The notes below the pieces were generated by a model. The model was not told the DNA's origin. It worked only from the letters and a program-made list of their open reading frames with translations, and searched no databases. DNA of 64,000 nucleotides from Methylorubrum extorquens (lineage in GTDB: Bacteria; Pseudomonadota; Alphaproteobacteria; Rhizobiales; Beijerinckiaceae), in contig NZ_JALJXF010000001.1 of the NCBI RefSeq assembly GCF_024169925.1, forward strand, positions 936,001-1,000,000, read 5' to 3'. The position numbers and the translations under genes were made by a program. Below, piece by piece: positions 39,031 to 47,277 of this stretch (within the stretch, counting starts at the first letter, position 1; each line of letters starts with the position of its first letter).

Positions 39031-40005
39031 TCAGGCGACCTTAGTGCGCCGCACCAGCAGGCGCGCGATGATCAGCACGAAGAAGGTGATGATGAAGAGC
39101 AGGCAGCCGAGCGCCATCAGCGAGGAGAGCTGGAGCCCGTCGGCCTCGTTGAACTCGTTGGCGATGCGCGAGGCGATGGTCGAACCCGGATCGAAGATCG
39201 AGGCGGAGAGGCGGTTGGCGTTGCCGATGACGAAGGTGACCGCCATGGTCTCGCCGAGCGCGCGGCCGAGGCCGAGCATGATCGCGCCGATGATCGAGAC
39301 CGAGGCCTGCGGTACGAGGACGTGGCGCACGACCTCCCAGGTGGTGCAGCCGATGCCGTAGGCGCTCTCGCGCAGCACGGTCGGGATCTGGTCGAGCATG
39401 TCGCGGGTGATAGAGGCAACGAACGGCACGATCATGATCGCGAGGATGATGCCGGCGGTGAGCACGCCGACGCCGGAGGGAATGCGCGCGTACAGGATCG
39501 TGCCGACGATCGGGATCCCCTCGACGACGTTCGAGACCGGCACCTGCACGAAGCGGGCGAACAGCGGCGCGAACACGAACAGGCCCCACATGCCGTAGAT
39601 GATGCTCGGCACGGAGGCGAGCAGCTCGATGGTCATGGCGACGGGCTTGCGGGCCCAACCGGGGCAGAGCTGCGTGAGGTAGATCGCGATGCCCAGCGAA
39701 ACCGGCACGCCGATGACGAGGGCCAGCAGCGCGGCGGCGACGGTGCCGATCACGGCCGGCAGCGCACCGAACTGCTCGGTGCCGATGTTCCAGGCGCTGG
39801 AGGTGAGGAAGCCGAAGCCGAACTCGGTGAAGGCGGGCAACGCCCCGTAGATGATCGATCCGAGGATGCCGGCGAGCACCAGCAGCACGAGCAGAGCCGA
39901 GCCGTAGGCGGCGCCCTGGAACAGGCGGTCGGCGGTCTTGCTCGGGGCGGTGCGGGGCACGCCGCTCTCGCTGGCCAGGGCGATGGACTGGGTCAAGGCG
40001 GTCAT
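39031..40005 (-). CDS. pstC: Phosphate ABC transporter permease PstC
   Basis: 324 residues, six membrane helices, with the PstC marks GFLTSSAWNIGTEQFGALPAVIGT, LASVPSIIYGMWGLFVFAP and the coupling loop RESAYGIGCTTWEVVRHVLVPQA, then LGRALGETMAVTFVIGN. The first 30 residues are cytoplasmic. The gap to pstS contains a strong hairpin. Confidence 0.95.
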   Translation of the reverse strand: MTALTQSIALASESGVPRTAPSKTADRLFQGAAYGSALLVLLVLAGILGSIIYGALPAFTEFGFGFLTSSAWNIGTEQFGALPAVIGTVAAALLALVIGVPVSLGIAIYLTQLCPGWARKPVAMTIELLASVPSIIYGMWGLFVFAPLFARFVQVPVSNVVEGIPIVGTILYARIPSGVGVLTAGIILAIMIVPFVASITRDMLDQIPTVLRESAYGIGCTTWEVVRHVLVPQASVSIIGAIMLGLGRALGETMAVTFVIGNANRLSASIFDPGSTIASRIANEFNEADGLQLSSLMALGCLLFIITFFVLIIARLLVRRTKVA

Positions 40006-40081
40006 CCGCGGAAGGGCTCTTCGAATGGAGGGCGTTTAGCGCGCCGTGGCGCGCGATGCGAGCCGGACACTCGGAGAAAGA

Positions 40082-40105
40082 CCCTCTCCCGAGTGCGGGA
40101 GAGGG
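40082..40105 (-). terminator. Hairpin between pstS and pstC
   Basis: CCCTCTCCCG pairs with CGGGAGAGGG around a four-base loop just after the pstS stop. The minus strand continues with TCTTTCTC, a weak T-rich tail. Partial termination or 3' end protection of the pstS message would give more PstS than permease, as known for binding-protein operons. Confidence 0.6.
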
Positions 40106-40119
40106 CCTGAGAGGATCGC

Positions 40120-41166
40120 TTACATGCCGAAGACGGGTTTGCCGTCCTTGCCCTTGATGCCCTTCCACTCCTCGTGGATCAGACCGACGACGGTGTCGGG
40201 GAGCGGCACGTAGTCGAGGTCGATGGCGAGCTTGTCGCCGTTCTTGTAGGCCCAATCGAAGAACTTCAGCACATCGCCGGCCTTCGCCGCATCCGCCGCA
40301 TCCTTGTGGACCAGGATGAAGGTCGCGGCGGTGATCGGCCAAGCGTCGTCACCGGCCTGATTGGTCAGCGTGATCCCGAAGCCGGGGGTGGACTTCCAGT
40401 CGGCGCTGGCGGCAGCGGCCTGGAACGCCTTGTCGTCGGGCTGCGGATACTTGCCAGCCTTGTTCTGGATCAGCGCGTAGGCGAGCTTGTTCTGCTTGGC
40501 ATAGGCCGACTCGACGTAGCCGATCGAGTTCGGAACCTGCTTGACGGTGGCGGTCACGCCCTCGTTGCCCTTGCCGCCCTGGCCGACCGGCCAGCTCACC
40601 GTGGTGGCAGCACCGAATTCCTTCTTCCACGGCTCGGAGACCGAGGCGAGGTAGGTGGTGAAGATGTTGGTCGTGCCGGAGGCGTCCGAGCGGTAGACCG
40701 GGGTGATGTTGGCGTCGGGAAGTTTCACGCCCTCGTTCAGCCCGGCGATCTTCGGATCGGACCACTTCAGGATCTTGCCGGCGTAGATGTCGGCCAGGAG
40801 CTCACCGGTCAGCTTGACCTTGCCGGCCTCGATGCCCGGAACGTTGATCACCGGCACCACGCCGCCCATGACGGTCGGGAACTGGACGAGGCCGTCCTTC
40901 TCGAGTTGAGCGGGCTTCAACGGCGCGTCGGTGGCGCCGAAATCGACGGTCTTGGCCTGGATCTGCTTGATGCCCCCGCCCGAGCCGATCGACTGGTAGT
41001 TCAGGCCCGTTCCGGTTTCCTTGCGATAGGCTTCGGCCCACTTCGAATACACGGGGAAGGGGAAGGTGGCACCGGCGCCGGTGATGTCGGCGGCCAGGGC
41101 CGAGGTCGCAAGCTGGGCGGCCGCAAGGCCGACGGCCAGAGCGTAAGTGAAAGGCTTCACGAGCAT
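40120..41166 (-). CDS. pstS: Phosphate-binding periplasmic protein
   Basis: 348 residues with a signal peptide (YALAVGLAAAQLATSALA). Mature PstS features: ITGAGATFPFPVYSKWAEAY, SIGSGGGIKQI, VDFGATDAPLK, and VYRSDASGTTNIFTTYL, which supply the phosphate-binding serines, threonine, Asp and Arg. It ends with DTVVGLIHEEWKGIKG. First gene of the operon behind the Pho box at 41265. Confidence 0.97.
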   Translation of the reverse strand: MLVKPFTYALAVGLAAAQLATSALAADITGAGATFPFPVYSKWAEAYRKETGTGLNYQSIGSGGGIKQIQAKTVDFGATDAPLKPAQLEKDGLVQFPTVMGGVVPVINVPGIEAGKVKLTGELLADIYAGKILKWSDPKIAGLNEGVKLPDANITPVYRSDASGTTNIFTTYLASVSEPWKKEFGAATTVSWPVGQGGKGNEGVTATVKQVPNSIGYVESAYAKQNKLAYALIQNKAGKYPQPDDKAFQAAAASADWKSTPGFGITLTNQAGDDAWPITAATFILVHKDAADAAKAGDVLKFFDWAYKNGDKLAIDLDYVPLPDTVVGLIHEEWKGIKGKDGKPVFGM

Positions 41167-41264
41167 CTCCGTAAGGTGTCGGGCGCATTGTCGGGGCCGG
41201 GCCTATTCTGGAACCGGTCTCGCTGCGACGCTGCTGCCATCTAGTGCACCGACGCGCCGCCTCT

Positions 41265-41293
41265 ATGACGGCGACATGACGGTGACATGACAG
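41265..41293 (-). promoter_or_regulatory. Pho box upstream of pstS
   Basis: On the minus strand CTGTCATGTCACCGTCATGT and CGCCGTCAT give three TGTCAT/CGTCAT half-sites with starts exactly 11 bases apart (ATGACA or ATGACG on the plus strand at 41287, 41276, 41265). This is the PhoB-binding pattern, 99 bases upstream of the pstS start. Confidence 0.88.
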
Positions 41294-41370
41294 GCCCGGG
41301 GACGGCCTCGGAAAGCCCTTGGGGAATTTGAAATTTTGCTGAGGATAAGAGCGCAACGGAGCAATCGGCC

Positions 41371-41435
41371 CCTGGGAGCGTTTTGCACCCTGGGAGCGTT
41401 ACCAGAGCAGGTACTTGGGTCCAGGTACTTGGGTC
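41371..41435. repeat. Short direct repeats
   Basis: Two repeat pairs lie in the gap behind pstS: CCTGGGAGCGTT at 41371 and 41389, and a perfect 14-base tandem CAGGTACTTGGGTC at 41408 and 41422. This 316-base stretch (41294 to 41609) shows no gene and marks the edge of the accessory region. Confidence 0.75.
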
Positions 41436-41609
41436 CGTGTCTCTCACGAAACGTCCGCGGCACCACCGCAGCCAAGGCAGCGGTGATCAGCGCCTGGATG
41501 GTTCGGGGGGCGCTCTCAAAGTCGCCACGAGAGTGATCTTCGCGAGATCTTGCGCGACACCCTGAGTGGCACCGGACCTGCGCTCGAAACGTCCGAGGAG
41601 ACCGTCATC

Positions 41610-41885
41610 GTGACGGAGCCAAATTCATCCCACGAGGAGGAGCCCCTCCTCGATCCGGCAGATCCTCAGGGAGCGGCCTACCTCGCGCTCCATGCGGAGC
41701 GGGCAGCCCTCGAGGAAGAGCTGACGCTACAGCAACAGCGTCAGCGCTTCGGCAGCGATGACCGGGAAATCGCCTCGGCACGCGCGACCGAGTCATCTCT
41801 GCTCAAGGATCTCGACCGGGTGCTGACGATGATCCGTGCCGCCGAGGTCCGGCGCCAGCAGCCGAAGGCCCGACGCTGGCAGTGA
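41610..41885 (+). CDS. Hypothetical coiled-coil protein
   Basis: 91 residues if started at the GTG at 41610, which has GAGGAG nine bases before it; a TTG at 41550 would extend it. It is a charged helical protein (ALHAERAALEEELTLQQQRQ, then SLLKDLDRVLTMIRAAEVR) with an acidic N-terminus and likely coiled coil. No family recognised. Confidence 0.55.
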   Translation: MTEPNSSHEEEPLLDPADPQGAAYLALHAERAALEEELTLQQQRQRFGSDDREIASARATESSLLKDLDRVLTMIRAAEVRRQQPKARRWQ

Positions 41886-41926
41886 TCCTTGGGAGAGAGG
41901 TCTCCTGAGGCTGAGGGACCCGATTC

Positions 41927-42133
41927 CTAGGCGCTGCGGCGGCGATCGCGCTCTTTCTGCCGAAGTTGCAGCAACAGTTCGACTTGCGCGTCGGTGATCG
42001 GCTGCGCGTCGCAGCGCTCGACATAGGCGTCACGCAGGCCCTGTCCGATCCGATCGCGACTCTCGCCGTTCAGAGCGGGCATGGCAGCTTCGACGATCAC
42101 GCCAGCGGGGTAGTCCGTCGCGAGATGTACCAT
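41927..42133 (-). CDS. Small hypothetical protein
   Basis: 68 residues from the ATG at 42133 (MVHLATDYPAGVIVEAAMPA). Ends in a Gln/Arg-rich helix (QVELLLQLRQKERDRRRSA). A TTG at 42178 would add 15 residues. Converges with the coiled-coil gene. Function unknown. Confidence 0.45.
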   Translation of the reverse strand: MVHLATDYPAGVIVEAAMPALNGESRDRIGQGLRDAYVERCDAQPITDAQVELLLQLRQKERDRRRSA

Positions 42134-43072
42134 GAATCGACCAGGCCGAATCTGAAGGAACCGTACCGCAACCGGCAAGAGGGAGCGATGGTGACGAGGA
42201 TTGCATCGAGATGGTTAATAAAAACTTACCGTTGATGACGGGGCTGGCACTCGTGGGAGATGATTTGCGGTTCGTACGCAATCCGTGACCTTACGACGTC
42301 CACTCATGCGCCATGGAAAGCCGGATTATTCGGTTGGCCAAGCGCCCTTCGGCTAGACAAGTTCTTCCGCCGTCCAACTCGTAGAGAGCAAATTTCGTGT
42401 GCTAGCGCACACAATGACGACGAAATTTTTCTCCCACGGCAGGCGTTTTCAGAAATGACACGCCTTGGCAGTGAGTTGACGATCCCGCCGGAGCCAGTTC
42501 ACCGTTTACATCGCGGGATGATCGTCCGCGTCAGGCCCGTTTGAATCAGTGTCGTTGGGCTGCCAGCCCCCCATGCGGTACGCAGGCGACAGGCGGGTCG
42601 GTCTTCTCCCGAGAAACCGGCCCGCCACTCGCCGGCCCTTAGGGATAGCAGGCAGCTCACCGCAATTTGGGCTGATCTCGGTTTGGCACTTACGGCTCGC
42701 GTCGCTCGCCTTCCGCCTTATCGCCTTGCCCCTGCTTCGCGCCACCTTGCTGATTGATCCTGTCGTCCCTGGAGACCGTCCCGCAGCTATGACCCTAGGG
42801 CGTCAGACGGGGCTGACCGGGGCTTCGACTTTGTACGGCTGTTTCGTCTCGGCCATGAGGCATAGCCGGCAGGGTCGACCCGGCAACGGCCCACGAGGTT
42901 CGTCGAATACGGATCGGTTCCCGCCTTGCGTCGAACTGCGAAGACGGTCCTCACCTCATCGGATCAAGAGAAACGTCAAGCGATGGCGAGCCTTCGGGCG
43001 GACCGATGCGCTTTCGGGAGCATTCTTATCGCGCCATTTTTCGAAAGCCGGAGACCACCATCGGCACGACGC
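42134..43072. other. Long stretch without a supported gene
   Basis: About 940 bases. Open frames occur on both strands (for instance 42260 to 42544 and 42549 to 43142 plus) but their translations look like composition artefacts or remnants, with no recognisable motif. A degenerate piece of the dispersed palindromic repeat (TTTTTCGAAAGCCGGAGACC) lies near 43037. Probably decayed DNA. Confidence 0.5.
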
Positions 43073-43324
43073 CTACCGATGCCGTGCGCCGATCATCTCA
43101 TCGGTCCGCCACAAGGTGCGGCATACCTTGATGGCCTCCTGATCCGAGGATGTCAGCATGAACACCTCCGGGACAACGGAGGTGTCCGGAACGACGATCT
43201 CGACGTCCTGCGCGGAGATATCGTGGACCCAGCACCCAATCGAGGTGTGTTCATCGACTGCGATCAACCCGGCTTGGCCGGGCGTCGGCGGGGCGTCGAT
43301 TGGGAATCCTGCAAGCCTGGACAT
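43073..43324 (-). CDS. Divergent PilZ-like domain protein
   Basis: 83 residues from the ATG at 43324 (MSRLAGFPIDAPPTPGQAGL). The core, IGCWVHDISAQDVEIVVPDT followed by VVPEVFMLTS, CRTLWRTDEMIGAR, follows the PilZ pattern (C-x-V-x-D-IS-x-x-G, V-P-x-x-F-x-L, C-x-V-W-R, x-IG). The glycine after DIS is replaced by Asp, and the N-terminal RxxxR cyclic-di-GMP motif is not evident, so it may not bind the nucleotide. Confidence 0.6.
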   Translation of the reverse strand: MSRLAGFPIDAPPTPGQAGLIAVDEHTSIGCWVHDISAQDVEIVVPDTSVVPEVFMLTSSDQEAIKVCRTLWRTDEMIGARHR

Positions 43325-43514
43325 GGATGTCCTCACGTGAGCATCGAAGCATGGCAGGCGCCCGATAAGATGGCGTTGCGCCATCCCGTAAAGTTGGAGC
43401 AATCACGCATCGATCCGAGCGGGGAGAGCGTTCGAAGCGGACTGGAGCCCCGCCGACTGGGATCAACCGTCTCACGCGCCCACGGGGATCGCCCGGTCGC
43501 AGCGATCCGCCGGA

Positions 43515-43874
43515 TCAGCGCACCAGCCACACGACGAGCCCGATCGCCAGGGCCACCACCATGACCCCGTAATAGGCCGGCATAACCCAACGGGTGGCGC
43601 CGTGCCCGGTCTGCATTCGGCTGGCTCTCCGGCGGCGCGGCCGGGTTTCCTCTTCGCGCGCCAACGAGACGCGAGACGCATCCGCAGGTGTCCCGGCGGC
43701 CTCGTCGTCGGTCCCGAGGGGCGACAAGCCGGGATCGTGAGCGGGGATCTTATCGCCGGTTCGGCCAGAATCGATCTCGGCCTTCAGTTGCGCGGTGGTC
43801 GGACGCTCCGATGAAACGGGAGCTTCCAGGACATGGTCGCCCGGAGGGGGCGGAGTCTCGGAACGGAGTGCCAT
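43515..43874 (-). CDS. Hypothetical single-helix membrane protein
   Basis: 119 residues. A hydrophilic N-terminal part contains QLKAEIDSGRTGDKIPAHDP and GLSPLGTDDEAAGTP, which I believe recurs in Rhizobiales. A basic patch (EEETRPRRRRASR) and one C-terminal membrane helix (VMPAYYGVMVVALAIGLVVW) follow. Probably a tail-anchored inner membrane protein; function unknown. Confidence 0.65.
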   Translation of the reverse strand: MALRSETPPPPGDHVLEAPVSSERPTTAQLKAEIDSGRTGDKIPAHDPGLSPLGTDDEAAGTPADASRVSLAREEETRPRRRRASRMQTGHGATRWVMPAYYGVMVVALAIGLVVWLVR

Positions 43875-43890
43875 CGATCACACACTTCCC

Positions 43891-43962
43891 TAGAACATCA
43901 TCCCGAAAGGTGGTTGCCGGCTTTCGGAAAAAGATGATGTAAAAACAAAAAGCTAGAGCATC
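43891..43962 (+). repeat. Dispersed intergenic palindromic repeat, copy 3
   Basis: AGAACATCATCCCGAAAGGT, GGTTGCCGGCTTTCGGAAAA, AGATGATGTAAAAACAAAAA and GCTAGAGCATCG: the same element and orientation as at 12517, just upstream of the membrane protein gene. Confidence 0.85.
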
Positions 43963-44012
43963 GATTGTGGTCGTGATCGCCGCCCGCGTCGTATGCCGAC
44001 ACCGGACCGGCG

Positions 44013-44297
44013 TTACTGTGCGCCGCCGCTTCCGCCACCACCACTACCCTGCGGGACCGCACGCTCGGGCTGATTGGCATTGCCGCCCGCCGCGGAATTT
44101 CGGCTGATGGTGCTGGCTCCCGTGGCGCCACGGGAGATCGTTTGGCCCCCGCCGCGTCCGCCGGTCACGCTACCGTCGCTCGTGACGGACCCGCGGTTCT
44201 TGTGACGAGAGCGGGCATCAGCCGATGTCGCCATCAAAGGGGTGAGGCTCGCAGCCATGAGTCCGGCCGCGCTCGCGAGAGTGAAAAAGGTTTTCAT
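44013..44297 (-). CDS. Small secreted Gly/Ser-rich protein
   Basis: 94 residues from the ATG at 44297 (MKTFFTLASAAGLMAASLTP), a signal peptide. The mature part is low-complexity (GSVTGGRGGGQTISRGATGA, QGSGGGGSGGAQ) and probably disordered. Function unknown. The 247 bases upstream show no gene. Confidence 0.6.
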   Translation of the reverse strand: MKTFFTLASAAGLMAASLTPLMATSADARSRHKNRGSVTSDGSVTGGRGGGQTISRGATGASTISRNSAAGGNANQPERAVPQGSGGGGSGGAQ

Positions 44298-44544
44298 GGG
44301 GATTTCCGATGATCTTTCCATCGAGAAACCCGATGCCGCGATTTTGTATCCAATCGCCATTGGGAGACAGTGACGCATTCAACCCGGCGTAGTCGAACCA
44401 AATCCCTCGTCATCTGAAAGGATCGGGACGCGTCGTCCCAACTTTTCCCTCCGGCAGCATTCTGGACTTGCGAAGGATGACGCCGCGACGTTGGAGGGCG
44501 GGATCGATCCCGCCCCGGCCGTAGCACGCCTGCAGAGCTTTGGT

Positions 44545-45115
44545 GGGGCACTGCCCCCCTTCTGATCGCCCCGGGGCTGAGCGCCGGGGACACGGCAGAC
44601 GCGCTCGTCACCGTACTTCTCCCGGCACGCACCTCGTCGCCGCTCTTGCTCGATGCCGGCGTCATGGCCGGCCTCGGCGCGCAGTCAGGCGCGGATCGAT
44701 CGCGCGGTGATCACGCCGCATGCCGACGACATAGCCCGGCTCCTGAGCGTCGACAGAGGCGCGGTCGAAGCGAATCCTCTGGCAGCAGCTCAGCGGGCCG
44801 CCGAAAGGCACGGATGCGTCGTGATGATGAAAGTCGCGCAGAGCTCGATCGTGTCCCCCTCCGGTGAACCGTGGCTCTACGGCGGCGGCGGACTCGGGCT
44901 AGCGACCTCCGGCCCCGGCGATGTTCTGGCAGGCGTCGTTGCAGAGGTGTTCGCTCGCGGCATGGAGGCGACGACAGCGGCGGCGAGGGGGTCTATTTGC
45001 ATAGGCAAGTGGGGCGACGGCTCGCCGGGCGCGTCGGACCGATCGGCTTCCTGGCGCGCGATATCGCCGACGAAGTGCCCAACATCCTGCGTGCGGTCGA
45101 TGCGGGCCAAGATCG
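44545..45115 (+). pseudogene. Decayed NAD(P)HX dehydratase (NnrD/YjeF C-terminal) copy
   Basis: Three frames together give parts of the ADP/ATP-dependent NAD(P)H-hydrate dehydratase: LLIAPGLSAGDTADALVTVL (about 44550), ITPHADDIARLLSVDRGAVE with AAQRAAERHGCVVMMK and GGGGLGLATSGPGDVLAGVV (to about 44985), and VYLHRQVGRRLAGRVGPIG with FLARDIADEVPNI (to about 45105). Frame changes near 44690 and 44990 make the gene non-functional. The conserved GSGD motif is GPGD. The YjeF N-terminal epimerase half is missing. Confidence 0.8.
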
Positions 45116-45317
45116 GAGCCCGCAAAACCCGGCGATGAAGCGTCGCCCGGACCGTCCGGAACGGATGAGAACCTATGCCCGCGCTGTCGCGGAAGCGGGC
45201 GGATCGAAGCCAAGAATTGCCCGGACTGCAACGGCACCGGAAAAGTCATCAGCGACATCGGTGGCGGCTGATCGCTCCTACGGCAGACAATCACTCGACG
45301 AGCGTGTCGGCGCTGCA

Positions 45318-45329
45318 AAACAGGCTCAC
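45318..45329 (-). pseudogene. umuD start remnant, locus A
   Basis: GTG AGC CTG TTT on the minus strand, identical to the first four codons of the umuD at 59883 and placed exactly 21 bases from the LexA-type box, as there. After these codons the sequence is unrelated and reaches a stop after eight more codons. The preceding 200 bases (45116 to 45317) hold only a short CPDCNGTGKV zinc-finger-like piece broken by a stop. Confidence 0.65.
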
Positions 45330-45350
45330 GCGAAGCCGTCTTTCGTGCTA

Positions 45351-45365
45351 GAACGAAAATAGAAC
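45351..45365. promoter_or_regulatory. LexA-type SOS box, locus A
   Basis: GAAC-GAAAATA-GAAC, the reverse complement of the alphaproteobacterial GTTC-N7-GTTC LexA operator. It lies between the umuD remnant and the 84-residue gene at 45464. Confidence 0.82.
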
Positions 45366-45463
45366 AAGCGGGCGGCCGATTTCCGGCTCGGGCTTCCGAG
45401 ATCACGACGGCTTGCCTGACGTGTGAATGGCGGCCGGCTCGGCCCTGGTGCGGGAGAACGACG

Positions 45464-45718
45464 GTGACGATGCGGACGACCTACCTCGTGCAGACCTTTA
45501 TTTTGAAGCGCAAACGCCTGTGCCCCGGCGACCAGCAGGTGTCGCCGACGGTGAACGGGGCGCTGAAGCGGGCCGAAGCGATGGCCACGCGGCTGCCGGG
45601 CACCGCCGCGATCCAGATCGTGGCCGACGACGAAACAGGGGAATTGGAAAGCGCGACGATTCTCGGCCGGTTCGGCGAGGTTCCGGAAGACTTCGCCGAG
45701 ACGCTGCAGGCCGCCTGA
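45464..45718 (+). CDS. SOS-linked small protein, copy A
   Basis: 84 residues (GTG start at 45464, or ATG at 45470): TMRTTYLVQTFILKRKRLCP, GDQQVSPTVNGALKRAEAMA, then LPGTAAIQIVADDETGELES and ATILGRFGEVPEDFAETLQA. Paralogues lie at 54672 and 60023. A beta-helix-beta layout is likely, with a basic KRKR in strand one. The gene follows a LexA-type box by about 100 bases, so SOS induction is expected. Family and function not recognised. A 91-residue gene follows after 27 bases. Confidence 0.8.
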   Translation: MTMRTTYLVQTFILKRKRLCPGDQQVSPTVNGALKRAEAMATRLPGTAAIQIVADDETGELESATILGRFGEVPEDFAETLQAA

Positions 45719-45745
45719 CGAAAGCATCGAGAAAAGAGGCATCAC

Positions 45746-46021
45746 ATGGCTTTCAAGCCGAAATCGGCCGCGGAGACGAAAGCGCGCGACCTGGGCCTGG
45801 CGCTTGCGCGGATCGCTGAGAACGAGGGCATGCCGGCCCATGTCGGGGTGGATGCCCTGCGCCGGTCGAGCCCGCGCCTGACGCCGCTGGCGATCGGGCA
45901 GATGGTGCGCAAGCACCGCGACATTCTCGAAGGGACGCTGATCGAGCGGGGGCTGACACTCGTGGATTATGCCGACCAGGGACCGGGACGCGGCATGGAG
46001 TTCGAGGTCGCGAGCGCCTGA
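45746..46021 (+). CDS. Hypothetical protein behind SOS-linked copy A
   Basis: 91 residues (MAFKPKSAAETKARDLGLAL). Helix-rich: ARIAENEGMPAHVGVDALRR and LTPLAIGQMVRKHRDILEGT could form a helix-turn-helix-like fold, but no family was recognised. AGAGGCATCAC precedes the ATG. Probably co-transcribed with the 84-residue gene, so perhaps also SOS-regulated. Confidence 0.65.
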   Translation: MAFKPKSAAETKARDLGLALARIAENEGMPAHVGVDALRRSSPRLTPLAIGQMVRKHRDILEGTLIERGLTLVDYADQGPGRGMEFEVASA

Positions 46022-46210
46022 GGCGCATGAGTCGTGAGGCAACGCGTGCCATTCGGGTTCACGTGGCACGTTCTGTGATGACGCTTGCCGAGGTCTTGGT
46101 GAGGGCGGCGCCCGCGGGGGGGCACGCGACCATTGGGGCGGGTGCCGTCTAGGAACGATCAGGGCGCGCAGGTCTTGTCCCGGCACTTCGAGAGCCTGAG
46201 GAGGCCCGCC

Positions 46211-46585
46211 GTGGACGATGATCGTGTTTGGTCGTTCGAAAAGAGCCTTTGGACCGGTGACCCGGGTCATTACCGCGAACTTGTCGATGACGAGTGCCTG
46301 ATGGCGCTGCCGCAGCCGCCTTACGTGCTCGGTGGCGCTCAAGCGATCGAAGCGGTCGCAGACACGCCCCGTTGGTCCGACGTCGCGTTCGACGATGGCC
46401 GGATTGCGCGTCCCCAAGAAGGCCTGATCGTCATCGCCTATTCTGTGAAAGCCTCACGGGGTGAAGAGACCTACGAGGCCCATTGCACCTCGACCTACCG
46501 GCGGCTGTCGCACGAGGAATGGCGGGTCGTCCAGCACCAGCAGACCCCGCGCATTCTCGCCCCCGTCGTTGACGAGGAACGCTGA
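46211..46585 (+). CDS. NTF2-like (DUF4440) protein
   Basis: 124 residues from a GTG at 46211 with GAGG upstream; an in-frame start at 46133 would add 26 residues. The pattern VWSFEKSLWTGDPGHYRELV, DDECLMALPQPPYVLGGAQA, YEAHCTSTYRRLSHEEWRVV and QHQQTP matches the DUF4440/SnoaL-like cone fold. Such proteins are small enzymes or ligand-binding proteins; role unknown. Confidence 0.7.
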   Translation: MDDDRVWSFEKSLWTGDPGHYRELVDDECLMALPQPPYVLGGAQAIEAVADTPRWSDVAFDDGRIARPQEGLIVIAYSVKASRGEETYEAHCTSTYRRLSHEEWRVVQHQQTPRILAPVVDEER

Positions 46586-46699
46586 CGCGGCAGTCGCAGG
46601 GGACCCACTCGGGTTGAACGGCCGAGTGCGGATCGACCTGACCGGCTGGCTTTGGACCGGGCTGATTGAGAGGATCAGCCGGGACTGAAAGTTTCGGTC

Positions 46700-46845
46700 A
46701 TGCGGCGAGGTCAAAAGACGAGTGCGGAGCAGGTGGTGCTCGAACTGCGCCAGATCGAGGTGCAGACAGCCCAGGCCAAGAGCTTGGCGCTGGCGTGCAA
46801 GAAGGCGGAGATCTCCGCGCAGAGTTGTTACCGGTGGCGCGAGCG
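46700..46845 (+). pseudogene. IS3-family transposase OrfA fragment
   Basis: MRRGQKTSAEQVVLELRQIE, then QTAQAKSLALACKKAEISAQ and SCYRWRER match the helix-turn-helix N-terminus of IS3-family OrfA. After YRWR the similarity stops abruptly, so only about 48 codons remain. The following 220 bases contain no gene. Confidence 0.8.
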
Positions 46846-47064
46846 GACTTTAGTGACATCATCGCGTCGACGCGCTCGATCAAAACCTCGCTTCCACCTG
46901 CCAGCGCACTTAGCCTATGCCCTCTGCAACGCTACATGATTGGCAAAGTCGAGCTGATGTTCAGTCCCGTTATGTGGTGATACGTCGGAGACCGCATGCA
47001 AGGCTGCACTATGGGATAGGTTCTCCACGGCAGCGCCCGCACGACGGAGCGGCAGTGTTGAAGG

Positions 47065-47277
47065 TCAAGCGGTGAGTGGCCGCCATGGCGTACGATCGCG
47101 GACGATAGCGTTGAGCGTCACCAAGAGCTTTCGCATCACCGCAACAAGGGCAACCTTCCTCGGTCGGCCGCGCTGGGTGAGCCGCTCATAGAACGGCCGG
47201 AAGGGAGAGCCTCGCCGGATCGCGATCAGCGCAGCCATGTACAGCACACCCCGAACAGATGTTCGCCCGCCTGCAAT
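47065..47277 (-). pseudogene. IS110-family transposase C-terminal fragment
   Basis: GGRTSVRGVLYMAALIAIRR, then GSPFRPFYERLTQRGRPRKV, ALVAVMRKLLVTLNAIVRD and PWR is the conserved C-terminal end of IS110/IS1111 transposases. The frame starts abruptly at the junction with the IS630-type remnant near 47277. Confidence 0.82.

Noticed and set aside
42260..43142. Two open frames of 94 and 197 codons
   Set aside because: Translations show no domain, no ribosome binding site and a composition unlike the neighbours; they run over a degenerate repeat. Treated as non-coding.
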